From assembly GCF_029223485.1 (NCBI RefSeq), contig NZ_JARHTP010000030.1:40480-104479 (forward strand): 64,000 nucleotides of DNA, given 5' to 3'. Shown here one piece after another: positions 1 through 7,859 of the stretch (position 1 is the first letter of the stretch; every line of letters begins with the position of its first letter). Below the pieces are notes generated by a model. The model did not search any database, was not told the DNA's origin, and was given only the letters and a program-made list of their open reading frames with translations. The position numbers and the translations under genes were made by a program. The stretch comes from Streptomyces coacervatus (GTDB taxonomy: Bacteria > Actinomycetota > Actinomycetes > Streptomycetales > Streptomycetaceae).

Positions 1-165
1 CAGTTCGGAAGGCGTGCGCGGTGTGATGCCCAGCCCGTCCAGCGCATGGCCGCTGATCACGTCGACCACTTCCAGCAGCCACAGCAGCGCGACCCAGCCC
101 ACCATCAGCTTGGCCGCCGTCTTCGCACGATCCCCGCGCGACCACTCAAGCTCGCTGCTCGGCAT
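1..165 (-). CDS. Rhomboid-family intramembrane protease, N-terminal fragment (cut by window edge)
   Basis: Reading the minus strand from the ATG at 165 gives 55 codons without a stop before the window edge. The peptide begins MPSSELEWSRGDRAKTAAKL, has one hydrophobic helix (about residues 20-38), and continues with GHALDGLGITPRTPSEL. This loop is typical of the start of Streptomyces rhomboid-type serine proteases, which cleave membrane helices of other proteins. The catalytic Ser and His would lie outside the window, so activity cannot be judged. It is divergent from ubiX. Confidence 0.6.
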   Translation of the reverse strand, partial: MPSSELEWSRGDRAKTAAKLMVGWVALLWLLEVVDVISGHALDGLGITPRTPSEL

Positions 166-244
166 GGCAACCCCCACTGCTCACTCGTCCCCTCCCAGTG
201 AACGCCCGAGCCCCCTCGACCGGTTCCCACCCCGCGACGCCAGC

Positions 245-250
245 TAGGCT
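245..250 (+). promoter_or_regulatory. -10 box of a probable leaderless ubiX transcript
   Basis: TAGGCT is followed by 7 nt and then the GTG at 258. No Shine-Dalgarno sequence precedes that GTG. This spacing puts the transcription start on or next to the start codon, the usual picture for leaderless Streptomyces mRNAs. No convincing -35 box is visible. Confidence 0.45.
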
Positions 251-257
251 CGGTGTC

Positions 258-941
258 GTGAACCCAGTCAAGCCAGGAGAGACGCTGCGTACGCCTTGGA
301 TCGTAGGGGTCTCCGGCGCCTCCGGCACGCCATATGCCGCGTCGGTGCTGCGCGCACTTCTCGACGCCGGCGAGAGCGTGGACCTCGTGGTGTCGCGGGC
401 CTCCCGACTGACGCTGCTCGACGAGACGGGGATCTCCTTCCGGGACGCGCACTGGCAGGACGACCTGCGGGAATGGCTCTCGCTCGGGGCCGACGGGAAG
501 CCGGGCGTCTTCGACACCGCCCTCGACCGGGTGCGGTACTGGGCCGCGGGTGACCTGGCCGCGGGGCCGTCCTCGGGTTCGTACCGCACGAAGGGCATGC
601 TGATCGTGCCGGCCTCGACGGCGTGCGTGGCGGGGGTCGCGCTCGGCCTGTCGAAGGACCTGCTGCAACGGGCGGCGAGTGTCACGCTCAAGGAGCGCCG
701 CCCGCTCGTGGTGGCCGTACGGGAGACCCCCCTGAGCGGCCAGACCCTGCGTCATCTGGTGACCCTGGACGACCTGGGCGCCGCCGTGGTCCCCGCCTCG
801 CCCGCCTTCTACGCGGGCGCGACCCACATCCAGGACCTGGTGGACTTCGTCGCCGGGCGGGTGCTGGACGCGGCGGGTGTCGGGCACCGGCTCTACCGCC
901 GCTGGGAGGGCGAACTCGGCGGCGGAACCCGCACCGACTGA
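258..941 (+). CDS. ubiX: UbiX-family flavin prenyltransferase
   Basis: The 227-residue flavoprotein has the UbiX/Pad1 fold signature GVSGASG at residues 17-23 and a C-terminal PAFY motif. The family joins dimethylallyl phosphate to FMN to make prenylated FMN, the cofactor of UbiD-type decarboxylases. In futalosine-pathway Streptomyces a UbiX/UbiD pair is thought to act late in menaquinone synthesis, which fits mqnE 0.6 kb downstream. I chose GTG 258 because a -10-like TAGGCT sits 7 nt upstream. An in-frame ATG at 198 lies upstream of that promoter and is less likely. The length is slightly above the usual 190-220 residues because of the region between the conserved core and the C-terminus. 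Confidence 0.85.
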   Translation: MNPVKPGETLRTPWIVGVSGASGTPYAASVLRALLDAGESVDLVVSRASRLTLLDETGISFRDAHWQDDLREWLSLGADGKPGVFDTALDRVRYWAAGDLAAGPSSGSYRTKGMLIVPASTACVAGVALGLSKDLLQRAASVTLKERRPLVVAVRETPLSGQTLRHLVTLDDLGAAVVPASPAFYAGATHIQDLVDFVAGRVLDAAGVGHRLYRRWEGELGGGTRTD

Positions 942-973
942 CCGTCATCTCAGCAAGTCGCAGTACCAGCAGT

Positions 974-1000
974 ACTTCGCATCACTTCGCATCACTTCGG
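974..1000. repeat. Three 10-bp direct repeats upstream of the Lrp/AsnC gene
   Basis: ACTTCGC, ACTTCGC and ACTTCGG occur at 974, 984 and 994, spaced one helical turn (10 bp) apart with ATC between. They lie about 35 bp before the regulator's ATG. Lrp/AsnC octamers wrap DNA with contacts on one face of the helix, so an autoregulatory site is plausible. The match to a known operator was not tested. Confidence 0.4.
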
Positions 1001-1029
1001 GAACTCTTCAGCGGAAGGCATCGAATCGC

Positions 1030-1485
1030 ATGGACGCGGTGGACAGGCAGCTCATCCAGGCCCTGAGGGAGAACGGCCGGGCCTCCTACGCGGAGCTGGG
1101 ACGCCTCGTCGGCCTGTCGGGACCCAGCGTCACCGACCGCATCAACCGGCTGGAGTCGGCCGGCGTCATCACCGGCTACCGCGCCACCGTCGACGCGGCC
1201 TCGCTCGGCCTCGGCGTCACCGCCCTCATCGGCATCTCGCTGTCCGACGCCGCCGACCACGAGGACGTGGCCGGGCGTATGAGGGACCTCTCCGAGATCG
1301 AGGACTGCTGGTTCATCGCCGGCGACGACTCGTACATGCTCAAGGTCCGGGCGAACGACGTCGACGGACTGGAGAGGATCATCCGGCGGCTCAGCGGCAC
1401 CAAGGGCGTCTCCCGCACCCGTACCACGATCGTGCTCTCCACGAAGTGGGAGAACCGGGTCGGGGAACTGCCCGAAGAGGCGTAG
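1030..1485 (+). CDS. Lrp/AsnC-family transcriptional regulator
   Basis: The 151-residue protein has an N-terminal winged helix-turn-helix (DAVDRQLIQALRENGRASYA, then LGRLVGLSGPSVTDRINRLE at about 18-38) and a C-terminal RAM/ligand-binding ferredoxin-like domain (about 68-145). These are the domains of Lrp/AsnC regulators, which sense amino acids or related small molecules. The ATG at 1030 is preceded by a GGAAGG-like ribosome site. It lies between ubiX and mqnE in the same direction, 38 bp before mqnE, so it could control quinone genes or be autoregulated through the 10-bp repeats upstream. The ligand is unknown. Confidence 0.85.
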   Translation: MDAVDRQLIQALRENGRASYAELGRLVGLSGPSVTDRINRLESAGVITGYRATVDAASLGLGVTALIGISLSDAADHEDVAGRMRDLSEIEDCWFIAGDDSYMLKVRANDVDGLERIIRRLSGTKGVSRTRTTIVLSTKWENRVGELPEEA

Positions 1486-1523
1486 ACGTACGGTTGGACA
1501 GGTCGTCGTAGAAAGGTTGTGGC

Positions 1524-2687
1524 ATGGACGTCGGGCTCAAGCGCGAGCTGGAGGAGAAGGTCAGGGCCGGTGAACGGCTGACCCGCGAGGACGGCATCGC
1601 GCTGTACGAGTCGGACGACCTGGCGTGGCTGGGCGGCCTCGCCCACGAGGTGCGGACGCGCAAGAACGGTGACGTGGTTCATTTCAACGTCAACCGGCAC
1701 CTCAACATGACCAACGTGTGCACGGCGTCCTGCGCCTACTGCTCCTTCCAGCGCAAGCCGGGCGAGAAGGACGCGTACACGATGCGCATCGAGGAGGCGG
1801 TGAAGCTCGCCAAGGCGATGGAGGGCGAGAACCTCACCGAGCTGCACATCGTCAACGGGCTGCACCCCAATCTGCCGTGGCGCTACTACCCGCGTTCCCT
1901 GCGGGAGCTGAAGGCGGCTCTCCCGAACGTCTCGCTGAAGGCCTTCACGGCCACGGAGATCCACCACTTCGAGACGATCAGCGGACTGTCCGCGTCCGAG
2001 ATCCTCGACGAGCTCATCGACGCGGGGCTCGAATCCCTGACCGGCGGCGGCGCGGAGATCTTCGACTGGGAGGTCCGCCAGCACATCGTCGACCACCGCA
2101 CCCACTGGGAGGACTGGTCGCGCATCCACCGCCTGGCGCACGAGAAGGGTCTGAAGACCCCGTGCACCATGCTCTACGGCCACATCGAGGAGCCGAGGCA
2201 CCGCGTCGACCACGTCCTCAGGCTCCGTGAGCTGCAGGACGAGACGAACGGCTTCCAGGTCTTCATCCCCCTGCGCTACCAGCACGACTTCGTCGACATG
2301 AAGGACGGCAAGGTACGCAACCGGCTGCAGGCCCGCACCCAGATGGCCACGGGCGCCGAGGCCCTCAAGACCTTCGCCGTCTCCCGCCTCCTCTTCGACA
2401 ACGTCCCGCACGTCAAGGTCTTCTGGGTCATGCACGGCGTCCAGACCGCGCAGCTCGCCCTCCAGCACGGCGCGGACGACATGGACGGCTCGGTCGTCGA
2501 GTACAAGATCACCCACGACGCCGACAACTACGGCACCCCGAACAAGCTGACCCGCGAGGACCTGCTGGACCTCATCCGGGACGCCGGGTTCCGTCCGGTG
2601 GAGCGGAACACTCGGTACGAGATCATCAGGGAGTACGAGGGCCCCGACCCGGCGCGCCGGGAGTCGCCGCAGGCGATGCGGGTGTGA
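1524..2687 (+). CDS. mqnE: Aminofutalosine synthase (radical SAM)
   Basis: The 387-residue radical SAM enzyme has the [4Fe-4S] motif CTASCAYC, with Cys66, Cys70 and Cys73 in CX3CX2C spacing. MqnE adds the adenosyl radical from S-adenosylmethionine to 3-[(1-carboxyvinyl)oxy]benzoate, the MqnA product, to give aminofutalosine in the menaquinone futalosine pathway. The N-terminus (KRELEEKVRAGERLTREDG) and the HIVNGLHPNLPW region separate it from the related MqnC, which is also present at 31.5 kb. The start is supported by GAAAGG about 8 nt upstream of ATG 1524. A GNAT gene follows after 10 bp and is probably cotranscribed. Confidence 0.93.
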   Translation: MDVGLKRELEEKVRAGERLTREDGIALYESDDLAWLGGLAHEVRTRKNGDVVHFNVNRHLNMTNVCTASCAYCSFQRKPGEKDAYTMRIEEAVKLAKAMEGENLTELHIVNGLHPNLPWRYYPRSLRELKAALPNVSLKAFTATEIHHFETISGLSASEILDELIDAGLESLTGGGAEIFDWEVRQHIVDHRTHWEDWSRIHRLAHEKGLKTPCTMLYGHIEEPRHRVDHVLRLRELQDETNGFQVFIPLRYQHDFVDMKDGKVRNRLQARTQMATGAEALKTFAVSRLLFDNVPHVKVFWVMHGVQTAQLALQHGADDMDGSVVEYKITHDADNYGTPNKLTREDLLDLIRDAGFRPVERNTRYEIIREYEGPDPARRESPQAMRV

Positions 2688-2697
2688 GTACGGCGCC

Positions 2698-3222
2698 ATG
2701 TCACTGACCTTCGAACTGGACCCCGCGATAACGCCTGCCCTGCGTGAGGGCGTCCTCACGCTGTGGGCGGACGTCTCGAACGCGGGCGGCTCGGTCGGCT
2801 TCGTGCCGCCGGTCGCGGTCGACGACATACGGCCGGAGCTCGTGAAGCACTTCGTCGCCATGGCGGAGGGCCGCACGCGGCTGCTGGTCGGCCGGGACGA
2901 GGAGGGCGCGGTGGCCGCGACCGCGTTCCTCACCTTCAACATGCACCGGCTGATGCGGCACTGGCTGTGGCTGTACACGGTCATGGTGCACCCCCGCCAC
3001 CAGGGCAGGGGTTACGGGCGGGACCTCCTGGCCGCCGCCGAGGAGTCGGCCCGCACCCTCGACGGCATCGAGGCGATCCGGCTCACCTGCCGGGGCGGGA
3101 TCGGGCTGGAGCACTTCTACGGCTCCTGCGGCTACAAGGAGGTCGGGCGGGTGCCCGGCGCGATCCGCGTCGCGCCCGGGGACGACCGGGACGACATCTT
3201 CATGCTGCTGCCGCTGACGTGA
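2698..3222 (+). CDS. GNAT-family N-acetyltransferase
   Basis: The 174-residue single-domain GNAT protein has the acetyl-CoA-binding motif A (VMVHPRHQGRGYGRDLLAAA, about residues 99-118) and a C-terminal FYGSCGYKEVGRVPG segment. The family moves an acetyl group from acetyl-CoA to an amine; the substrate cannot be predicted here. ATG 2698 lies 10 bp after the mqnE stop, so the two genes probably share a transcript. I see no indication that it takes part in quinone synthesis. Confidence 0.85.
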   Translation: MSLTFELDPAITPALREGVLTLWADVSNAGGSVGFVPPVAVDDIRPELVKHFVAMAEGRTRLLVGRDEEGAVAATAFLTFNMHRLMRHWLWLYTVMVHPRHQGRGYGRDLLAAAEESARTLDGIEAIRLTCRGGIGLEHFYGSCGYKEVGRVPGAIRVAPGDDRDDIFMLLPLT

Positions 3223-3301
3223 GCCACGTACCCCCCTCCAAGATCTGGTGCGGCGCGTGCTTCACTGGACGGGACTGTTCGTTACGGAAGAGTGGATTGA
3301 G

Positions 3302-3610
3302 ATGCTCCGCTACACGCTGATGCGCCTCGGGATCTTCGCGGGCTGCTTCGTGGTCGTCTGGGGCCTCGTCTACTCCGGCATCGTCCCGCGCGGCTACGGC
3401 GCCTCCAACTTCATGTGGCTCGTCCTGCTGTCGCTGGTGATCTCCGCCCCGATCAGCTACGTCGTCCTGCGCAAGGAGCGCGACCGCGCCTCCGTGAAGG
3501 TCGTCGAGCGGGTCGACCGGATGAAGGCCAACTTCGACGCGAACGCCGCCCAGGAGGACGAGGCGGACGACGCGAGCCGCGCGCAGGGGCAGGCACCGCA
3601 GGCTTCGTAG
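3302..3610 (+). CDS. DUF4229-type small membrane protein
   Basis: The 102-residue protein has two transmembrane helices (about residues 6-27 and 36-55) and a charged C-terminal tail rich in Lys, Arg, Asp and Glu (KERDRASVKVVERVDRMKAN). The order and the opening MLRYTLMRLGIFAGCF match the actinobacterial DUF4229 family, whose function is unknown. I chose ATG 3302 because the helix begins directly after it; in-frame GTG codons from 3248 would add a non-conserved extension. Confidence 0.75.
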   Translation: MLRYTLMRLGIFAGCFVVVWGLVYSGIVPRGYGASNFMWLVLLSLVISAPISYVVLRKERDRASVKVVERVDRMKANFDANAAQEDEADDASRAQGQAPQAS

Positions 3611-3615
3611 GGGGG

Positions 3616-3642
3616 TTGCGGGCGCCCGCTCCCAATTACTCT
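3616..3642 (+). promoter_or_regulatory. Probable leaderless promoter of the TetR gene
   Basis: TTGCGG (3616-3621) and TACTCT (3637-3642) are separated by 15 nt, and ATG 3649 follows 6 nt after the -10 box. No ribosome-binding sequence lies between them, so a leaderless transcript is likely. Confidence 0.45.
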
Positions 3643-3648
3643 TGCCGC

Positions 3649-4317
3649 ATGGGTGCCGTGAAGACCAAGCGGATGCCGCGGGCGGTCCGTGAGCAGCAGA
3701 TGATGGACGCCGCCGTGCGGACCTTCGGTCAGCGTGGGTACATGGCCGCGTCGATGGACGAGATCGCCGAACTGGCGGGCGTGTCCAAGCCGTTGGTCTA
3801 TCTGTATCTGAACTCGAAGGAAGACCTGTTCACCGCCTGCATCCGCCGCGAGGCGAAGGCGCTCGTCGAGGCGGTCCGCAGCGGTGTGCGGCCCGAGCTG
3901 CCCGCCGACCGCCAACTCTGGGAAGGGCTCGGGGCGTTCTTCACGCACACCGCGCAGAACCCGGACGGCTGGGCGGTGCTGCACCTCCAGGCCCGTACGC
4001 GCGAGCCGTTCGCCGCCGAGGTCACCGCGATGCGCGAGGAGATCGTCGCGTTTGTGACGCAGCTGATCGTGGTCGCGGCGAGGGAGGCCCACCGCAACCC
4101 CGATCTGCCCGAGCGTGAGGTCGCCGGGCTCGCCGAGGCCCTGGTCGGCGCCGCCGAGTCCCTCGCCGCCTGGGCGAATGCCACCCCGGGCACAGCGGCC
4201 CGGCAGGCGGCGGCCACGCTGATGAACTTCGCCTGGGCGGGGCTCGGCAACCTCATGGAGGGGCGGCCGTGGTCCCCGCCGGTCACAGCGGAACCGGAGC
4301 TCCCGGCGAGCCCGTAG
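3649..4317 (+). CDS. TetR/AcrR-family transcriptional regulator
   Basis: The 222-residue protein has an N-terminal TetR DNA-binding domain: MMDAAVRTFGQRGYMAASMD followed by EIAELAGVSKPLVYLYLNSK (about residues 17-60, HTH core 38-57). The helical C-terminal half would bind a ligand that cannot be predicted. The gene converges with and overlaps the last 35 bp of the minus-strand gene at 4283-5191, so the two transcripts may interfere. No obvious operator palindrome is seen at its own start. Confidence 0.88.
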   Translation: MGAVKTKRMPRAVREQQMMDAAVRTFGQRGYMAASMDEIAELAGVSKPLVYLYLNSKEDLFTACIRREAKALVEAVRSGVRPELPADRQLWEGLGAFFTHTAQNPDGWAVLHLQARTREPFAAEVTAMREEIVAFVTQLIVVAAREAHRNPDLPEREVAGLAEALVGAAESLAAWANATPGTAARQAAATLMNFAWAGLGNLMEGRPWSPPVTAEPELPASP

Positions 4318-5191
4318 CCAGGGCGCAGGCCCTGATCTCCACCCCCGTGCCGGCCAGCAGCCGCGGCAGCGTGCGCGGCACCGTCGACGACAGGCTCAGC
4401 AGGGTGCCGGCGACCGGGCCGCGCAACAGTTCCAGCTCCAGGGGAAGTTCGGGGCGTACGATCTCCAGCTCGCCGTACTCCGCAAGGAGCCGCAGTTTCC
4501 CGGGGTCCTCGCGGTGGTGGGCGTAGTAGCGCTCGGCGTTCCACCGGTGGGCGAGGGACGAGACCTCCTCCACGTACCGCCCGGCGTCGATCAGTCCCCG
4601 CTCCGCGAGCGACGTGCCGATCATGTCGGTGCTGCCGAAGTGCACCTCGGGCGGACCGAAGCGCTGCCGTGCCCAGGTGTAGGAGTTGGCGGACGTGACG
4701 GTGCCGGGCGGCAGGCGCAGGTCCGCCGTCAGGCAGGAGAAGACCTCAAGGCCCCGTCCCTCGCGTGGTGCCGGCCGGCGGATCAGGGGGCGGCCGGCGA
4801 GGAGTTCGCGGGACTGCTCCAGAGCGGCGGTGCGGTCGTCGAGCAGGACGAGGTTCCGGGCCCGGAACAGCGACAGCAGCCGCCGGACCAGCCCCGAGAA
4901 CGGGTCGCCCGCCACCAGCGTGTCCGCCGCGGCCAGCTTCGGTGCGAGCGCGGTGAGCGCGTACGCGAACCGGGCCGGGCCCCGGCGGATGTCGTACAGC
5001 CCGACCCGCAGCCCCTCCTCCCGCGTGAGCCCGGCCATGGCCCGCAGCTGACGCCGGCTGCCCACGTCCCGCGGCAGCAGCACCGCGACCTCGCAGCGCC
5101 CCGGCTCCGCCACCCCGTCGCGCTCCCCGAGCGCCCACTCCAGCAGGTGGAGCAGCTGTGCGGGGGACTCGACGAGCGCGAGGACGCTCAT
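4283..5191 (-). CDS. Uncharacterised protein coupled to a DUF6716-like glycosyltransferase
   Basis: The 302-residue soluble protein starts MSVLALVESPAQLLHLLEWA. That opening resembles the first strand-helix of polysialyltransferase-like (GT-B) enzymes, but I cannot confirm the family. It has no signal peptide or membrane helix. The ATG overlaps the stop of the upstream gene by 4 bp (5188-5191), indicating translational coupling, so the two proteins probably work together on a glycan. The 3' end overlaps the convergent TetR gene by 35 bp. Possible roles are capsule or teichulosonic-type wall polymer transfer; this is inference. Confidence 0.6.
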   Translation of the reverse strand: MSVLALVESPAQLLHLLEWALGERDGVAEPGRCEVAVLLPRDVGSRRQLRAMAGLTREEGLRVGLYDIRRGPARFAYALTALAPKLAAADTLVAGDPFSGLVRRLLSLFRARNLVLLDDRTAALEQSRELLAGRPLIRRPAPREGRGLEVFSCLTADLRLPPGTVTSANSYTWARQRFGPPEVHFGSTDMIGTSLAERGLIDAGRYVEEVSSLAHRWNAERYYAHHREDPGKLRLLAEYGELEIVRPELPLELELLRGPVAGTLLSLSSTVPRTLPRLLAGTGVEIRACALATGSPGAPVPL

Positions 5192-6480
5192 ACCGCCCCC
5201 CAACGACGCAGTGCCGGCGCCACCCGCTGGTGGCCCATCCGGTACAGCTTCCGCGCGCCGCGTCCCGCGACCCGTCGTACGACCTTCCCGGCCCCTCGCG
5301 CGCCGCCGAGGCCCAGGGGCGCGGGCAGCGGGCGGCCCTTCTCGTCGAAGCCGTTGTTGCGGAGGATGCCGGTGAGGTAGATGCCGGCGGTCCCCGGGGA
5401 GTAGTACGGCCGCAGCGGCGGCAGCGGGCCCGCGGCGCGCAGCGCGGCGATGCGGGTGCGGGCCGCGGCGTACGGGTCGGTCCTGCCGATGCCCTGCGCC
5501 GCCGCCCATGCGGGATCCGGCTGCGGCAGTGCGCCCGCGTCGATGTCGTCCCAGGAGGCGAGGCAGCCGGACCGTACGAAGTAGTGGTTGCCGTGTGCCT
5601 CGCGGACGCCGACATCGGTGAGGATCGCCGTGGGGATGCGCCGGTGCATCGACTCCAGGGCGGCCGTCGAGCTGACGGTGACGAGCAGGTCGGTGCGGTC
5701 GAGGACCTCGCCCATGTTGCCGTAGACGAGCTGAAGGTTGGGCGGGGCGGGCTCGGCGAGCTCCTCGACGAGCAGCTGGTACGGGTCGGACTCCACATGC
5801 GTGGTCTGCTCGCCGGGCAGACTGCGCAGCTTGATCAGCACCTGCCGCTCGGGGTACCGCAGCGCATGCCCGGCCGCGCGCTCCAACAGCCGCAGCCGGC
5901 CCTGCCGTTCCTTCGGCACGGACGGCTGGACGGCGAAGGTGACGGTGAACGGCCGCTCGCCGGAGGGCCGGTAGGGATCGCCGCCCAGGAACGGCAGCGC
6001 GCACTCCACCACCGACTCCGGATCGATGCCGACGTTCTCGAAGACGGAGCGGAAACGCCCAGCGTCGTAGGCGGAGTTGGCGAGCACGAGGTCCGTGCCC
6101 GCGCGGGTCATCAGCCCGTCGACCATCTTCTCGTAGACGACCCCGACGTACCCGCTGACCGTGACCGGCCGGTGCTCGCGGCCCTCCCACGCCAGCCCCA
6201 GGCTGTGCGTGAGCGCCAGGACCGTACCGCCGAGGACGGCCAGGACGACGATGTCGGCGCTCGCCAGCTCCTCGTCGTCGACCAGTTCGGCGGCCGACAG
6301 CACGCGCTGCGAGTCGGGCACGATCCCGACCTCGGCGAGCTGCCGCTCGGTCGGAGTGGACCGGCCCCGCAGGAAGCAGGCGTCGAGCGCGTGCCCGGGG
6401 GCGATCTGCCGTGCCACCGACGCACCCCACTTCCAACGGGTGTCCGAGTCCGCGAGTACGGCGATACGTCTGGGAGGCAT
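5188..6480 (-). CDS. DUF6716-like putative glycosyltransferase
   Basis: The 430-residue protein begins RRIAVLADSDTRWKWGASVA, which I recognise with moderate confidence as the DUF6716 putative glycosyltransferase family. The N-terminal half looks like a Rossmann domain (VVLAVLGGTVLALTHSLGL). The second half contains LLVTVSSTAALESMHRRIP, like the nucleotide-sugar side of GT-B enzymes. ATG 6480 has a GAAGGG ribosome site 9 nt upstream; an upstream in-frame ATG at 6585 would read through the intergenic region and is rejected. Its stop overlaps the start of the next gene (ATGA), so the two are co-translated. Confidence 0.7.
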   Translation of the reverse strand: MPPRRIAVLADSDTRWKWGASVARQIAPGHALDACFLRGRSTPTERQLAEVGIVPDSQRVLSAAELVDDEELASADIVVLAVLGGTVLALTHSLGLAWEGREHRPVTVSGYVGVVYEKMVDGLMTRAGTDLVLANSAYDAGRFRSVFENVGIDPESVVECALPFLGGDPYRPSGERPFTVTFAVQPSVPKERQGRLRLLERAAGHALRYPERQVLIKLRSLPGEQTTHVESDPYQLLVEELAEPAPPNLQLVYGNMGEVLDRTDLLVTVSSTAALESMHRRIPTAILTDVGVREAHGNHYFVRSGCLASWDDIDAGALPQPDPAWAAAQGIGRTDPYAAARTRIAALRAAGPLPPLRPYYSPGTAGIYLTGILRNNGFDEKGRPLPAPLGLGGARGAGKVVRRVAGRGARKLYRMGHQRVAPALRRWGAV

Positions 6481-6538
6481 GGCTCGGCGCCCTTCGTGCA
6501 GTGGATCAGAAGGAGGGGGGTGGGCCGAGGCTAGGAAC

Positions 6539-6557
6539 CATGCCTGAGGAGGGCATG
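6539..6557. promoter_or_regulatory. Inverted repeat upstream of the glycosyltransferase pair
   Basis: CATGCC (6539-6544) and GGCATG (6552-6557) form a perfect 6-bp inverted repeat with a 7-nt centre, about 60 bp before the minus-strand ATG at 6480. The whole gap 6481-6730 has no convincing gene. A TAGCCT -10-like box (minus strand, just downstream of the repeat) makes this the likely promoter region. Confidence 0.3.
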
Positions 6558-6730
6558 AGCGATCCCTTGAAGGAACCTTGGGCAAGCTTGGGGGCTACTG
6601 TGAGGAATTCCTTAACTACCCGATTTTTCCTGGGAGTTCGCGATGCCCCGACGGGAGCGCGTCGCCGAGTATTCGCCTGATGTTCACGGCCGGCCGGTGA
6701 ACCCATGGGCCGACGCGCGCCTCCGCGGAC

Positions 6731-7570
6731 TCAGTCGAGTACAGGGTGTCCCACGACACCGCTCACATGCACGCGCTCCCCGCTGCGCAGCTCGAACCGC
6801 CCTCCGTCCGCCGCATACGTCACCGTCCCCGGCAGTAGCACCGGCGCCCTGAACTGCGCCTCCACCCGGGCGCGTGCGGGCACCCCGTGCGCGGCGAGGC
6901 AGCGGGCCACCGTCCACATGCCGTGCGCGATGGCGCGAGGGAACCCGAAGAGGCGGGCGGTGAGCGGGTGCAGGTGGATGGGGTTGCGGTCGCCGGAGGC
7001 GGCGCCGTACCGCCGCCCGACATCGGCGGCCAGCCGCCACTCGGCGACGGCGGGCAGGGGCTTCCGGTCGTCCCTGGGCGTCTCAACGGGGTGCTGCGTC
7101 CGGTGCCGCGCCAGATACGTGCTCCGCGACTCCCAGACGACCTCCCCGCCCTCCCGCATCTCCGTGATCACGGAGGCCTCGGTGCCGCGTCGATGCGGCT
7201 CCAACCCGCCCACGTACACGGCGAGTTCGTACTCCCCGGTCGCCGCCGGCGCCCGCCGCTGAGTGATCTCGATCGACGTGTGGACGAGACCGAGCAGGGG
7301 CAGCGGGAAACCCCGGTCGCTCATCAGCCGCATGGCCAGCGGGAAGCCCAGGACATGCGGATAGGTCGGCGGCAGCGCGTCGGCGCCGGTCGCAAAGCCG
7401 CACACCCGCTCGTACGCCGCCAGGCGGGCCAGATCGATGCGCAGGGCGGGCAGGACGAGCCGGTCGCGGGGGAAGTCGGCGTCCGGACGCGGGCGCTTGA
7501 AGGGGGACAGCAGGGCGCCGCGGGCGAGCAGAGGCGCGAGTGCGGGGGTACTGGGCAGAACCACGGACAT
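6731..7570 (-). CDS. MaoC-like (R)-specific hydratase, double hot-dog
   Basis: The 279-residue protein carries the C-terminal MaoC/hydratase-2 signature RYGAASGDRNPIHLHPLTAR, followed by GFPRAIAHGMWTV (about residues 190-225). In this family the Asp and His of SGDxNPxH are catalytic. The N-terminal half is a degenerate second hot-dog fold, as in the mycobacterial HtdX-type 3-hydroxyacyl-CoA dehydratases of about 280 residues. The reaction is probably (R)-3-hydroxyacyl-CoA to enoyl-CoA. It is divergent from two acyl-CoA ligase genes, which supports a role in acyl-CoA metabolism. ATG 7570 has GGGGAG upstream. Confidence 0.82.
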   Translation of the reverse strand: MSVVLPSTPALAPLLARGALLSPFKRPRPDADFPRDRLVLPALRIDLARLAAYERVCGFATGADALPPTYPHVLGFPLAMRLMSDRGFPLPLLGLVHTSIEITQRRAPAATGEYELAVYVGGLEPHRRGTEASVITEMREGGEVVWESRSTYLARHRTQHPVETPRDDRKPLPAVAEWRLAADVGRRYGAASGDRNPIHLHPLTARLFGFPRAIAHGMWTVARCLAAHGVPARARVEAQFRAPVLLPGTVTYAADGGRFELRSGERVHVSGVVGHPVLD

Positions 7571-7622
7571 CGCAACTCCCCACACTTCGTCACGCGGATG
7601 TACTTCTTACTCCAGAGTCAGG

Positions 7623-7635
7623 TTACCCGAGGTAA
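7623..7635. promoter_or_regulatory. Perfect inverted repeat TTACC-CGA-GGTAA between divergent lipid genes
   Basis: A 13-bp perfect inverted repeat lies 53 bp upstream of the MaoC gene start and 225 bp before the first ligase. Its place in the divergent promoter region suggests an operator for a TetR- or GntR-type regulator of both transcription units. The rest of 7571-7859 shows no gene; a TACGAT box at 7790-7795 may be the ligase -10. Confidence 0.4.
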
Positions 7636-7859
7636 GGCAGGGTGAAGGTGGGGCCAGAAGATGAAAAACGTTCACCATGCCGCCCGGTCGGGTCTTTTAG
7701 GCAGGAAAAGCGACGAGCTTGCACATCCCCGACGCATCCCCGCCGCCGGACGACCGTCGAACCCTCACGGACTCATCACTCGCGAGCCGTACGATCTCCC
7801 TCCCCTGACCTGCGGCAACTCCCCCGCAGGGCAACTCCGTTGAGCCTCTGGAGTCGCCC

